DNA of 64,000 nucleotides from Aulosira sp. FACHB-615 (GCF_014698045.1 NZ_JACJSE010000002.1:496001-560000), one strand, 5' to 3'; numbered from the stretch's first letter, positions 35,591 through 44,493 are shown. Notes: generated from the sequence alone by a model not told the origin. Numbers and translations: made by a program.

Positions 35591-36409
35591 ATGACTTCTG
35601 AACAATTAGAATTAACAATTGGTTGGTTGTATCCTACTTTAATGAGTACTTATGGCGATCGCGGTAATGTAATTACAATAGAACGTCGCGCTCAATGGCG
35701 GGGATACAGCGTAAAAGTCTTACCTCTAGACCAAAATTCCACCGCCGAAGATATTAAATCTGTCGATGTAATTGTGGGTGGAGGCGCACAAGACCGTCAG
35801 CAAGAAATTGTGATGCGTGATTTGCAAGGGGTGAAAGCTGACGCAATGCGCGAAAAAATTGCCAATGGTACACCAGGGGTTTTTACTTGCGGTTCACCCC
35901 AACTCCTAGGACATTATTATGAACCAGGATTTGGACAACGAATAGAAGGGTTAGGAATCCTCGATTTAGTATCTATTCATCCTGGGGAAAATACCAAACG
36001 TTGCATTGGTAACTTAGTAATTGAAGTTACAGCCTCCCGCCTCGCCAAAGAGTTAGAAGAGATGATTGGTAGTAAACCTTATCTTGTCGGGTTTGAAAAT
36101 CATGGCGGACGCACCAAGTTAGGTAAGGTAGAAGCCTTGGGACGTGTGGTGTACGGTTTAGGCAATAATGGCGAAGATGGTACAGAAGGTGCATTTTATC
36201 AGAATGCGATCGCCACTTATTCCCACGGCCCCTTGTTACCAAAAAATCCCTTTGTCGCTGACTGGTTAATTCAAACAGCGTTGCGGCTGAAGTATCAACA
36301 ACCCATCACACTCAAACCCTTAGATGATGACCTCGCCATACAAGCGCGAGAAGCCATGCTTAAACGCTTAAAAGTCAGCGTAGCAACTGTAGCTACTAGC
36401 AAAGTTTAA
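35591..36409 (+). CDS. gatD: Lipid II isoglutaminyl synthase, glutaminase subunit GatD
   Basis: A 272-residue class I glutamine amidotransferase (CobB/CobQ type). It begins LTIGWLYPTLMSTYGDRGNVIT, as in GatD. The nucleophile is Cys100 in GVFTCGSPQLLG, the VIVGGGAQDRQQ strand carries the oxyanion-hole region, FENHGGRTKLG is conserved in GatD, and the catalytic His is probably His212 in TYSHGPLLPKNP. It supplies ammonia from glutamine to MurT for amidation of lipid II. ATG at 35591. A terminator follows. In many genomes murT and gatD overlap; here they are apart, but both are on the plus strand. Confidence 0.92.
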   Translation: MTSEQLELTIGWLYPTLMSTYGDRGNVITIERRAQWRGYSVKVLPLDQNSTAEDIKSVDVIVGGGAQDRQQEIVMRDLQGVKADAMREKIANGTPGVFTCGSPQLLGHYYEPGFGQRIEGLGILDLVSIHPGENTKRCIGNLVIEVTASRLAKELEEMIGSKPYLVGFENHGGRTKLGKVEALGRVVYGLGNNGEDGTEGAFYQNAIATYSHGPLLPKNPFVADWLIQTALRLKYQQPITLKPLDDDLAIQAREAMLKRLKVSVATVATSKV

Positions 36410-36806
36410 GTCAGAATAATTTAGCATTCCAGAGTCAGAACTGATATTCTGACTCTTTATTTTTGGGTTTGATATGTCATTACAATCAGAGATTGCCAGT
36501 AATCAAATCAATTAAAAATATGACTAAATAAAATCCTTAAAAAGACAAAATTAAGGATAAATTAAACCTAATTTAAAATCAATGATTTGCGCCACATTTA
36601 TCAATATAAAATAATATTTATTTACCTGATAACTTATAGAATATTTACCAATATACCTCTCTCAGAAAACCTGTTTAATCGTATTATAAATCTTGTTATC
36701 AGTCAGTCTATTTTATACAGCAGATTTTTAAGTTATTTCTCAAGACTAGTAGAAAGTCCATTCTGAATGCTGCTGCATATTGTTCAACTTATAGATTAAT
36801 CAAAAA
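36410..36806. other. AT-rich intergenic region
   Basis: 397 bp. Apart from the gatD terminator at its start, it is very AT-rich with no repeats or open frame of interest; the last 100 bp are the presumed promoter of the cupin gene. Confidence 0.55.
36431..36464 (+). terminator. Intrinsic terminator after gatD
   Basis: AGAGTCAGAA/TTCTGACTCT forms a 10-bp stem around CTGATA, followed by TTATTTTT. Confidence 0.85.
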
Positions 36807-37169
36807 ATGAGTATAGAGAGAATTTTCAAGAGTACTGATTTTTTTCAACCTACAGATGGTGAACCAATTCGTTCAGTTGTGACGGAATCACCAGATGCAG
36901 TTGTGGTTGCTTGGTATGTCAAACCCGGACAAGAAATTGGAGCGCACATTCATCCTACTGGTCAGGATACCTGGACAATATTATCCGGTAGTGGTGAATA
37001 TTATTTAGATATAGACGGTTCTCGCAAAATAATTACCGTTGGAGATGTGGTTGTAGCACCAGTCCAATGTGTTCACGGTGTGTTTAATCACGGCGATGAA
37101 CCCTTGATATTTATTTCTGTGGTGACACCTTATGAGGCTGGATATGAACCTGTGACCATCAAATCGTAA
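36807..37169 (+). CDS. Cupin domain protein
   Basis: A 120-residue single-domain cupin. The first cupin motif is GQEIGAHIHPTGQDTWTILSG (metal-binding His residues in HIHP, then the Gln/Asp positions), followed by EYYLDIDGSRKIITVGDVVV, and the second motif is PVQCVHGVFNHGDEPLIFI with a His in CVHGV. Single cupins of this type are small metal-dependent enzymes or sensors; no substrate can be named. ATG at 36807. It is convergent with the haem peroxidase gene and shares a terminator with it. Confidence 0.85.
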   Translation: MSIERIFKSTDFFQPTDGEPIRSVVTESPDAVVVAWYVKPGQEIGAHIHPTGQDTWTILSGSGEYYLDIDGSRKIITVGDVVVAPVQCVHGVFNHGDEPLIFISVVTPYEAGYEPVTIKS

Positions 37170-37246
37170 ACAGCCTTAATCAAGAGTGCTGAGTTTTGTA
37201 AATCTAACAGGTTTCAAAATCTTGTCAGTTCTTTTAAATACAAAGA

Positions 37247-37278
37247 AAAGAGGGATTGAATTATCCCTCTTTATTTTT
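37247..37278. terminator. Bidirectional terminator between cupin and peroxidase genes
   Basis: AAAGAGGGAT/ATCCCTCTTT forms a perfect 10-bp stem around TGAATT. On the plus strand ATTTTTAG follows; on the minus strand CTTTTCTTTG follows. It serves both convergent genes. Confidence 0.85.
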
Positions 37279-37324
37279 AGTTGATGGAGTGTACTTGGTT
37301 GAATATTAAGTACTCACACTCACT

Positions 37325-38917
37325 CTACTGTCCACGACTAGCCGGGTCTACACGAGCAAAAGTCAGAAAATCAACCATCCGAAAGTCTTCTGGTCTACCT
37401 GTTCTAGTAGGTAAAGTTGGCACCCAAGAAGGATTAACGTTCAAATAAGATTTTGGATCTACTTGAAGCAAGCCAATAATCACTTCACCAATAATGCGAC
37501 TACCCAGAGGGCCTAGACGTAGGCCTCTTTCCATAAGTTCAGCTTCTTTAAGGATGTAGTACCAGAGTGGTGTAGAGGTATCGAAGGTAGGATAGATGCT
37601 TCGCAGTTCTGCTAGGTCATTCTTACTAAGGACAGATACACCAATTGCGCGAGCTAGGGTTTGACCGGATGGTAACTGCCAAGTTACGTGTCGCAGCAAG
37701 TTGCGCTGTAAGAGTGAAGTAGGTGGTGTACCTTCTACGATCGCCTGGAGTGGTAAGTTAAACAATGCGCTAGAGATTTTCGTATCGATTAACTTGTTAC
37801 GTCGGATTTGAGTATCGTTAAAGTCAAAAAATGTCTGCCAACCAATAAAACGCCTTGGCGCTCTAGCAAAACCGCGCAAATCACTAGGATCAGCTTTTCC
37901 GTCTTGGGAAGGGTCGAAAATAAACGCAAAGAAGGGTTGGCCATTGTCACCTGCCAAGTTAGCCCGATAAGACGGACGCACCATACTGTGACCAAAACGA
38001 TAGCCTACTTGAAATTCAACTGGAATAAAGCCTCTACCTGGCAAGGGGGTATAAAATCTTCGACCATTCCTTAAGATTTCATTTACCCGATCCTGACCAA
38101 TAATTTGGGGGAGAAATTCGTGCAGAATCAGCCACTGATAATGCCAAGTGGTCAAACGACGAGCTTCGTTAAAAGCGTTTACATTGTTGATAGATGGACT
38201 CTGGGATCTCACCAAATCAACTGCACGGTTGTGAAAGAGGTGAAATGCACTCAGGATTCCCGTGAGAATTAAGTGCTGGTCGTTACGTGGGTCAACGACG
38301 AGGGCGCGGTTATTTGCGTCGCGGGGCAAATCTTCAAACAACCCGCCATTTTCCAGTCTGAGTTTGATTTGGTCTGTTGGGTCATAAAATGTGGGTGATG
38401 CAAACGGCCCATCACCGTAGACTGTATCCAGGTCAAAAGCTGGAGTCCGACCATTTGGGGCAGATACTGGAGGTGTGACCCTACCCAACCGAGATGACAA
38501 ATCAAATGTAATGTCGTGATCCATAAACTGGCCAAAAAATGTTGTACCAGCTGTATGGTTGGGGTTGTTGGGGTTGTTGACGTTGAGAGCCGGATCGACA
38601 ATCAAGGCTAGAGGCCCTGCGGCTAAATTGTCTTTGGCATCTAATATCCCGCCAGCTTTGCCCATTTCTAAAAGAGCGGCTCTGATAACATCAGTGGGTG
38701 GCGCAAAGGAAGGCTGATTCCGAAACATCCGACCGAACCTGCTGGGCAGAACCGCATCATTTGTATCTGCCTGCGCTACTCGATTCAGCAACACACCTAC
38801 CATTACGCCAACAATCATCATGGCAGTAGCAACAATGGCTAACAATGAAATTACTTTTTTTTTCGAGAAGTTTTTATGTTTTAAACTTCTCATTTTTCCC
38901 CCGTTCAAAACTTTCAT
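37325..38917 (-). CDS. Animal-type haem peroxidase
   Basis: A 530-residue member of the animal haem peroxidase (peroxidase-cyclooxygenase) superfamily, rare in bacteria but found in cyanobacteria. A basic N-terminus and hydrophobic segment (VISLLAIVATAMMIVGVMVG) indicate export. The distal His is in FFGQFMDHDITFD (His134 in this numbering), the calcium-loop region follows, the Glu-Ala-Arg motif is FNEARRLTTWHYQW, and the proximal His is in VGYRFGHSMVRPSYR. It oxidises halides or phenols with peroxide in an extracytoplasmic place; the true substrate is unknown. ATG at 38917; another ATG at 38893 (MRSLKHKNF) has GGGGG four bases upstream and may be the true start. Shared terminator with the cupin. 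Confidence 0.9.
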   Translation of the reverse strand: MKVLNGGKMRSLKHKNFSKKKVISLLAIVATAMMIVGVMVGVLLNRVAQADTNDAVLPSRFGRMFRNQPSFAPPTDVIRAALLEMGKAGGILDAKDNLAAGPLALIVDPALNVNNPNNPNHTAGTTFFGQFMDHDITFDLSSRLGRVTPPVSAPNGRTPAFDLDTVYGDGPFASPTFYDPTDQIKLRLENGGLFEDLPRDANNRALVVDPRNDQHLILTGILSAFHLFHNRAVDLVRSQSPSINNVNAFNEARRLTTWHYQWLILHEFLPQIIGQDRVNEILRNGRRFYTPLPGRGFIPVEFQVGYRFGHSMVRPSYRANLAGDNGQPFFAFIFDPSQDGKADPSDLRGFARAPRRFIGWQTFFDFNDTQIRRNKLIDTKISSALFNLPLQAIVEGTPPTSLLQRNLLRHVTWQLPSGQTLARAIGVSVLSKNDLAELRSIYPTFDTSTPLWYYILKEAELMERGLRLGPLGSRIIGEVIIGLLQVDPKSYLNVNPSWVPTLPTRTGRPEDFRMVDFLTFARVDPASRGQ

Positions 38918-39116
38918 AATATTTTCTTAAACAAGGTATTAGGTGTTAGTAAACTTGGTAATAAGCCACGAGAAAACTATACATGAATTCTTTAGCCAAA
39001 AAAATCATGTAGAACTTTGAGTTTTGTGAATGCACTTATAAAAAGTGGATAAATATTTGGAAAAGTTTAATTTTTTGGTCAAATTAGTCAAAAATTCTTA
39101 AGATAAAAATTAACTT

Positions 39117-39467
39117 TTATTTGTGGGCTTGAATATAAAACACCTGCGGAATATTGGGCAAATAATATAGGAAAGCCAATCCACAAGCAATTTGAATTGC
39201 ACTCAAACCAAATAAAGGATGAAAATCTGGTTTGAGAAAGTCAATAAAAAACCGAAAAATTACGTAGGAAATTAAATAAAATTTAAACAATTCACCACTG
39301 CGATATTGATAAAGGCAGCGAAGATTTATTAAGAATAATAAATAAATGTAAAAGAATATTTCATATAATTGTGTGGGATGACGCAAAATACCATCACCAA
39401 AATCTACACTCCAAGGTAAAGTGGTGGCAATGCCATAGGTGCGATCGCATAGTAAACGGAAAGCCAC
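39117..39467 (-). pseudogene. Truncated prolipoprotein diacylglyceryl transferase-like (Lgt) protein
   Basis: The 116 residues match only the C-terminal half of Lgt: TLPWSVDFGDGILRHPTQLYE is the Lgt signature region, followed by RSGELFKFYLISYVIFRFFIDF and a last helix. Normal Lgt is about 260-290 residues with seven helices and the essential His/Arg of its N-terminal half; these are missing. Immediately upstream the same frame reads HPHLLFESLAYAVAFRLL before a stop, which looks like an N-terminal piece joined by a deletion to the C-terminal part. It is therefore probably a decayed copy, inactive as a transferase. A paralogue would be expected elsewhere. Confidence 0.6.
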
Positions 39468-39686
39468 CGCATAAGCTAAGGATTCAAATAAAAGATGCGG
39501 ATGAATCTGTCATGAGCCTAAACAAAAATATACCGAAAAAGTCACAAATTACGCTGCTTGTGTCATATAGTCTAATACAGTCCAGTTAAGAAAGTTTGCC
39601 TGTGGAGACAGGGGAACAGTCGGAGAACAAAATTATGCCTCCCCCAAGCAGTGTTGGGAAAGGCATGAAAAAAAAAGCTGAAATTA

Positions 39687-40199
39687 TCAGTGTTTGATTT
39701 CTAAATTGAGGATGTAACATCCGATTTGGACTTTTTCTGCCCACAATTCATACTCTAGGCGCAAGTGTTCCGGGAATTGTTTACCCGTAAGTGTCAATGT
39801 TTTTGTAAAATTTCGTAAGCGAATCGGATTATTTGGTTGTAAAGATTCCGTGGGCAACCAATAACGGCTGACACCGTATATCCCTTTTTCCCAGAAGTGG
39901 CGGTAACTTACTTGACCATTACCTTGCATAGTCATAATCACCCGATATGGAGAAATTTCCAGCCACAAAACTCTGGGACTACTGGGAACGTAGGCAGTGT
40001 TTTTTCTGTGCGGCAAAATTTCCTCTGTACTGGGAGAAGTTTCTACTTCACAGGTAATAAGAGGCGGTGCAGTTAACAGTAAGTGAAATCGTTCAGTATC
40101 TTTCTGATACAAAGTTCCGGCAGTTTCGACCACTGACCAGAACGGCAGGTCAGTGGAAATTAGTGATAAGCACACAGGCTTGCGATGATAGGTCAGCAT
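39687..40199 (-). CDS. Hypothetical protein
   Basis: A 170-residue soluble protein with no signal peptide or recognised motif. The composition is normal for a cyanobacterial protein, with aromatic beta-like strands (VLWLEISPYRVIMTMQGNGQ, SYRHFWEKGIYGVSRYWLP, LRLEYELWAEKVQIGCYIL), suggesting a small beta-sandwich or barrel. ATG at 40199. It stands alone between the decayed lgt-like gene and a repeat-filled region, so nothing can be inferred from the context. Confidence 0.6.
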   Translation of the reverse strand: MLTYHRKPVCLSLISTDLPFWSVVETAGTLYQKDTERFHLLLTAPPLITCEVETSPSTEEILPHRKNTAYVPSSPRVLWLEISPYRVIMTMQGNGQVSYRHFWEKGIYGVSRYWLPTESLQPNNPIRLRNFTKTLTLTGKQFPEHLRLEYELWAEKVQIGCYILNLEIKH

Positions 40200-40944
40200 G
40201 GGAGCAGTATGGGCTAACAGCTATTGAATAACAAGATGAAATTAATCCAGGGAGTCTAGCAGTCCAGAACCAGCAACTAAATAGTAAAACATGCTTAATC
40301 TTAACTGAATATGCTGATTTGGTAAGCTAAATATCTCAACATAAAAATAAGTTAAATCTAAATTCAAGTATTGCAAACAACATTTTTTTTGATAAAGGTA
40401 ACTTTAAACACAGTGAATAAATACTTATATATGAATCCGGTTTGATTGTTGAATATATGTAAAGGCAGGGAGTAGGGAATGGGGAGTAGGGAGTAGGAAA
40501 GAAGTCTGATCTGGGTGTGCTGATTTGTTCAGCAATCCAATATTAGTCTTATAGTTTGATGAATGTTATGTTTTGCAACAAATGATGAAAATACTACAGT
40601 CTTTTGAGCATATACAACGAGTGCGGGAACAGGTAAGAGGTAACAGCTTTCTCGAACTGCCAGAATATGGGGTTTCAAGTCCCTAAATTGATTGATTAGG
40701 ACTTACGCAGACTCTAAGATTTTTTGGCGTTATACCCTGCGGGAAGTCGCTTGCGCGTCTAATGCGATTTGAAGAGACCTTACTTTTCGGGTTCTCCGAA
40801 GGATTACGGGAAACCGCTTCGCGTCTACGATAAATTAGACTTTTTAAAGATTTTTGCGTAAATCCTGTTTATGAAAAGAGGTAAGAACATTTGTTCTAGA
40901 CAAGTAGTGCAATACAAATGTCAGACATAAATAAACGTTAAGAT
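40200..40944. other. Long repeat-filled intergenic region
   Basis: 745 bp without a gene. It holds GGGAGTAGGGAATGGGGAGTAGGGAGTAGG heptamers at about 40469-40498, GGTAAGAGGTAACAGC at about 40631-40646, and the MITE-like element at 40698-40866. The rest is AT-rich. Confidence 0.6.
40698..40866. mobile_element. MITE-like element carrying an inserted dispersed repeat
   Basis: Third copy of the AGGACTTACGCA family: left end 40698-40709 perfect, right end TGCGTAAATCCT at 40855-40866 with one mismatch. Its interior (about 40733-40830) is a different, GC-richer repeat with CCCTGCGGGAAGTCGCTTGC and TACGGGAAACCGCTTCGCG, the same type as at 6139-6182. Confidence 0.75.
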
Positions 40945-41823
40945 TTAAATTTGTATGGTTTTTCTTTCAGTTAAACACATCGCAATTCCTTTTTCATAAT
41001 ACGCAGCTTCGTTAATAAAAATGGGGTAAACTGTAGATGTGCCTGAATAGGCGATCGCACTTCCTTCTAATGTTAAAAATATCGGTTCGCCAGGGTTAAG
41101 CGGTTGATAATCTCGAAACTGGAGTTCGGGGTGAATCATGCCGATAATTTCTCCTGCTTCGTTACGAGGATAATCAATAACTCCTGTATATTGATAATAT
41201 GTTAGATTCGTATTTGATGGTTGAGATAAACCTTGATTATAACTTTCGATATAGTCTAAAACTTGATAAATTAACGCTTCAGTTTTTTGAAATAACTCAG
41301 CATTTAAAACTCCCTGTGCTACAGGCCCCACTTCAATGGCAAAACCCAATTCTGATATTGAACACAGAAAGTTAGAATCTCTTGTGGGTTGAGAATAACA
41401 AATTCTCACATCAGGGTTAATTGCACTTAATTGGGCAGCTAATTGTAATATAAATGGATGTTGGCTACCTAAAATTATAGTTAACTGCATATTTGCAGTA
41501 GAACTATGCAAATCAATAATAACTTGTTGCTGATTTTTACTTTCTTCTGCTAGTAAATAATAGATATTTTTTGCCAAAATATCTTCATAACTAGCAAGTT
41601 GGGGATTTTGTAAATCTGCTGTTGCAAAGCAACGATTTAAGTCTTTATCAATATAGCGTCTGGCTGCTGCAAATGCTTTGGGGTTACTCAATAAAACGCG
41701 AGTATCAAAACTTGGACGCTGAATCAGTTGCGGAAACTGTTCAAATTTTTTACCTAGATAGATACCTGTAAATTCATTGCCATGTGTACCAGTAGCAATG
41801 ACTACTGAATTGATGTTTCCCAT
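40945..41823 (-). CDS. Aspartoacylase / succinylglutamate desuccinylase family protein
   Basis: A 292-residue zinc carboxypeptidase-like amidohydrolase. Zinc ligands are His14 and Glu17 in ATGTHGNEFTG and His106 in VIIDLHSSTANM; the substrate region YIDKDLNRCF and the general base Glu in FAIEVGPVAQG are present. The C-terminal domain follows the aspartoacylase pattern. The family splits N-acetylaspartate to aspartate and acetate in animals; in cyanobacteria the natural substrate is uncertain. ATG at 41823, only 5 bp after the stop of the Uma2 gene, so the two are cotranscribed. Confidence 0.9.
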   Translation of the reverse strand: MGNINSVVIATGTHGNEFTGIYLGKKFEQFPQLIQRPSFDTRVLLSNPKAFAAARRYIDKDLNRCFATADLQNPQLASYEDILAKNIYYLLAEESKNQQQVIIDLHSSTANMQLTIILGSQHPFILQLAAQLSAINPDVRICYSQPTRDSNFLCSISELGFAIEVGPVAQGVLNAELFQKTEALIYQVLDYIESYNQGLSQPSNTNLTYYQYTGVIDYPRNEAGEIIGMIHPELQFRDYQPLNPGEPIFLTLEGSAIAYSGTSTVYPIFINEAAYYEKGIAMCLTERKTIQI

Positions 41824-41828
41824 AGTTT

Positions 41829-42533
41829 TTATAAATTGTTGGGGTCGATACCTTTTTGTTGTAATTTAGCTAAAAGTTCTTGAAGTTGGTTTTGGGTTTC
41901 TTCTAGTTGCTGTTGTCGTACATTTGCCAATTCTTCTGGTGTTGGATATCGTCTACCATTTTCATCGTACCAATACAACCATTCTCGCGTCATGCCTTGA
42001 TAACTTCCACGTTCTCTGCCAATACCTAAATTAACTTCTGGCATCCAAATTTTATCACCAGATTGTAAAATATACTCTCCATCAACTAGGCGATAAACTT
42101 CCAGCCGTTGACGTTTCCGGCGTAAGCGTGTTGGGGCGTAAATTACATAATATAATACTCCCAACTGAGCATAATCTAATTTCTTTTGTTCGTATTCATA
42201 ATTGTATGCTTGTGAGACAATTTCTAACGTAAAAATTGGTGGTATACCATCTTCTTCCCACATCACATAACTAAAACGTCCATTTTCGCCAATAAAACGT
42301 TCTACGCCTAAACTTAAAAATCCATCAGGAACGATCGCAGGTTTACTCACTCCATAATAAATACCCATATTTATGCCAAAAAACCAGTCTTCACGACTGT
42401 GCCAAATGCTGGTTAAAATTGATAATAATAAGCTGGGAATTAATATTTGTAATTCATTATCCACAGGTGTATCGTCAGAATCTGGTAATTCGGCTGATGA
42501 AGGTAAACATGCTAACGGATTGTAGTAAAACAT
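41829..42533 (-). CDS. Uma2 family (DUF820) endonuclease-like protein with C-terminal coiled coil
   Basis: A 234-residue DUF820 protein. The core has GVSKPAIVPDGFLSLG (Asp), PIFTLEIVSQAYNYEYEQKKLDY (Glu and Lys) and LGVLYYVIYAPTRLRRKRQR. The last 45 residues (LANVRQQQLEETQNQLQELLAKLQQKG) form a coiled coil, seen in a subgroup of these proteins. Unlike the gene at 7606 it has no EVLS motif, but acidic positions are kept. It lies between a membrane-protein gene (29 bp upstream) and aspartoacylase (5 bp downstream) on the same strand, so the three form an operon. Role unknown. Confidence 0.85.
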   Translation of the reverse strand: MFYYNPLACLPSSAELPDSDDTPVDNELQILIPSLLLSILTSIWHSREDWFFGINMGIYYGVSKPAIVPDGFLSLGVERFIGENGRFSYVMWEEDGIPPIFTLEIVSQAYNYEYEQKKLDYAQLGVLYYVIYAPTRLRRKRQRLEVYRLVDGEYILQSGDKIWMPEVNLGIGRERGSYQGMTREWLYWYDENGRRYPTPEELANVRQQQLEETQNQLQELLAKLQQKGIDPNNL

Positions 42534-42562
42534 AAATGTATTTCCTACTCAAACTTTTCTGC

Positions 42563-43306
42563 TTAACTTGCCTGAGTTTGCCTTGGTAAGCGTCTTTTTA
42601 AACTACAAAAACCAATTGCTGGTACTATTCCTAGGATAGTTGCTGTTAATCCTTGTTGACTGCCATACAATATTGCTTCTGGTATGAAGTTTTGCATTAA
42701 TGATAGCAACCAGACCAGCAAACTAATTAACAAAAAAGCAACTGATGGTACAAAATTCCACCACCAGGATTTGATTGTGTAACGGCGTACAACTAGCCAT
42801 TGCAATAGTCCGATCCAAAGACCAGAAAAAATATAAGCAATTGTTGATAAAAATCCAAAGATAATTGCTAACTCAGGAGATAAAGTTTCATTAAGAGAAT
42901 TAGCAATTGAAGCAATATAATTAATCCAGGCAGTCGCTACACAATCAGCAGTTAACCAACCGATGGTAGTTGCAATTATCCATCGCCAACCAGAAAGATA
43001 ACGACGGATAACTAATGTTTGGTCGGTAGCAAAAACCACAGCAAATACAATATTACTGAGTAATTTTATGCCATAGCCCCATGATTGCATTTCTATAGAT
43101 CCAAATGCAGTCAGAATTTGTGTGAGCAGTCTTTCTACTGCCAGACTAAAAACGCCACCCACTACCCAACCCAAAATTGTCATAAAAGTAAACAATACAC
43201 AAAACTTGCGTCGCTGGCTGGGGGGTATAAATAATTTGCCTGATGGAGAATTGCTATTAGTAGCTGCAACATTAGAAGGATTTGGATTATTAGAATCGGT
43301 TTGCAT
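42563..43306 (-). CDS. Hypothetical polytopic membrane protein
   Basis: A 247-residue protein with an Asn/Ser-rich cytosolic N-terminus (about 30 residues) and five or six hydrophobic helices, for example VLFTFMTILGWVVGGVFSL, IIATTIGWLTADCVATAWIN, IFSGLWIGLLQWLVVRRY and VAFLLISLLVWLLSLM. The Trp-rich WIGLLQWLVVRRYTIKSWWW element resembles a repeated GLxxWLxLR motif of cyanobacterial membrane proteins of unknown function. ATG at 43306. First gene of the operon with Uma2 and aspartoacylase; it is divergent from hemE by 116 bp. Confidence 0.7.
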   Translation of the reverse strand: MQTDSNNPNPSNVAATNSNSPSGKLFIPPSQRRKFCVLFTFMTILGWVVGGVFSLAVERLLTQILTAFGSIEMQSWGYGIKLLSNIVFAVVFATDQTLVIRRYLSGWRWIIATTIGWLTADCVATAWINYIASIANSLNETLSPELAIIFGFLSTIAYIFSGLWIGLLQWLVVRRYTIKSWWWNFVPSVAFLLISLLVWLLSLMQNFIPEAILYGSQQGLTATILGIVPAIGFCSLKRRLPRQTQAS

Positions 43307-43422
43307 ATTAAGTTAAGTAAAGCTAAGACTTGGGCTTTTCAAGCAAGCCTTCTGAAAAAGCGTAATCTCAGAATGATAAGCTAAACATTGACATAACAAA
43401 GTGACTTAGGATGAAGTGTTAA

Positions 43423-44484
43423 ATGGGTGTTTCCTCAACGGCCCCTCATCTCCTGCGGGCTGCTCGTGGTGAAATAGTAGATCGTCCCCCAGTATGGATG
43501 ATGCGACAAGCGGGACGATATATGAAGGCGTACCGAGACTTAAGGGAAAAGTATCCTTCATTTCGCGATCGCTCCGAAATTCCCGAAGTAGCGATTGAAG
43601 TATCCCTGCAACCTTGGAAAGCCTTCCAGCCGGACGGAGTGATTTTATTTTCCGACATTGTAACTCCATTGCCTGGTTTGGGCATTGATATGGACATTGC
43701 GGAAGGTAAAGGGCCAATCATTCATTCGCCCATTCGCACTCAAGCACAAATTGATAGCCTGCATGATTTAGATCCAGAGGCGGCTCTACCGTTTATTAAA
43801 ACCATCTTGCAGGCATTACGCCAAGAAGTTGGCAACAAATCAACAGTATTAGGCTTTGTCGGTGCGCCGTGGACGTTAGCTGCTTACGCAGTTGAAGGAA
43901 AAGGTTCTAAAACCTATTCCATCATCAAAAACTTGGCCTTCTCAGACCCGGCAATTCTACACCAACTGCTGACAAAATTGGCAGATGCGATCGCTGTTTA
44001 TGCCCGTTACCAAATTGACTGCGGCGCTCAAGTAGTGCAAATGTTCGATTCTTGGGCAGGACAATTAAGCCCTCAAGATTACGATACCTTTGCTCTGCCA
44101 TATCAACGACGGGTATTCCAGCAAGTCAAACAAACCCACCCCGACACACCATTAATTCTTTTAGTTAGTGGTAGTGCAGGTGTACTAGAAAGAATGGCTC
44201 AATCTGGTGCGGATATCGTCACCGTTGATTGGACTGTAGACATGGCTGATGCTCGCGCTCGATTAGGCAAGCACGTTAAAGTACAAGGTAATCTTGACCC
44301 TGGTGTACTCTATGCTTCCAAAGAGTTCATCCGCGATCGCATTTATGATACCGTTCGCAAAGCTGGTAATTGGGGTCATATCCTCAACCTCGGTCATGGT
44401 GTCCTACCAGATACCCCAGAAGAAAACGTCGCTTTCTTCTTTGAAACAGCCAAGCAACTCAGTACAGCAGCACTGGTGAGTTAA
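43423..44484 (+). CDS. hemE: Uroporphyrinogen decarboxylase
   Basis: A 353-residue enzyme that decarboxylates the four acetate side chains of uroporphyrinogen III to give coproporphyrinogen III, feeding haem, chlorophyll and bilins. Conserved features are RPPVWMMRQAGRYMKAYRDL near the N-terminus, FSDIVTPLPGLGIDMDI (catalytic Asp), GFVGAPWTLAAYAVEGKGSK, MFDSWAGQLSP, and VQGNLDPGVLY with HILNLGHGVLPDTPEENV. ATG at 43423. It is monocistronic; an inverted repeat with the sequence TGTCTTTGTGGT follows the stop. Confidence 0.97.
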   Translation: MGVSSTAPHLLRAARGEIVDRPPVWMMRQAGRYMKAYRDLREKYPSFRDRSEIPEVAIEVSLQPWKAFQPDGVILFSDIVTPLPGLGIDMDIAEGKGPIIHSPIRTQAQIDSLHDLDPEAALPFIKTILQALRQEVGNKSTVLGFVGAPWTLAAYAVEGKGSKTYSIIKNLAFSDPAILHQLLTKLADAIAVYARYQIDCGAQVVQMFDSWAGQLSPQDYDTFALPYQRRVFQQVKQTHPDTPLILLVSGSAGVLERMAQSGADIVTVDWTVDMADARARLGKHVKVQGNLDPGVLYASKEFIRDRIYDTVRKAGNWGHILNLGHGVLPDTPEENVAFFFETAKQLSTAALVS

Positions 44485-44493
44485 TTCCCTTTG

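Noticed and set aside
41829..42533. Uma2 gene as part of a toxin-antitoxin pair with its upstream membrane-protein gene
   Set aside because: The upstream gene is a polytopic membrane protein without antitoxin features.
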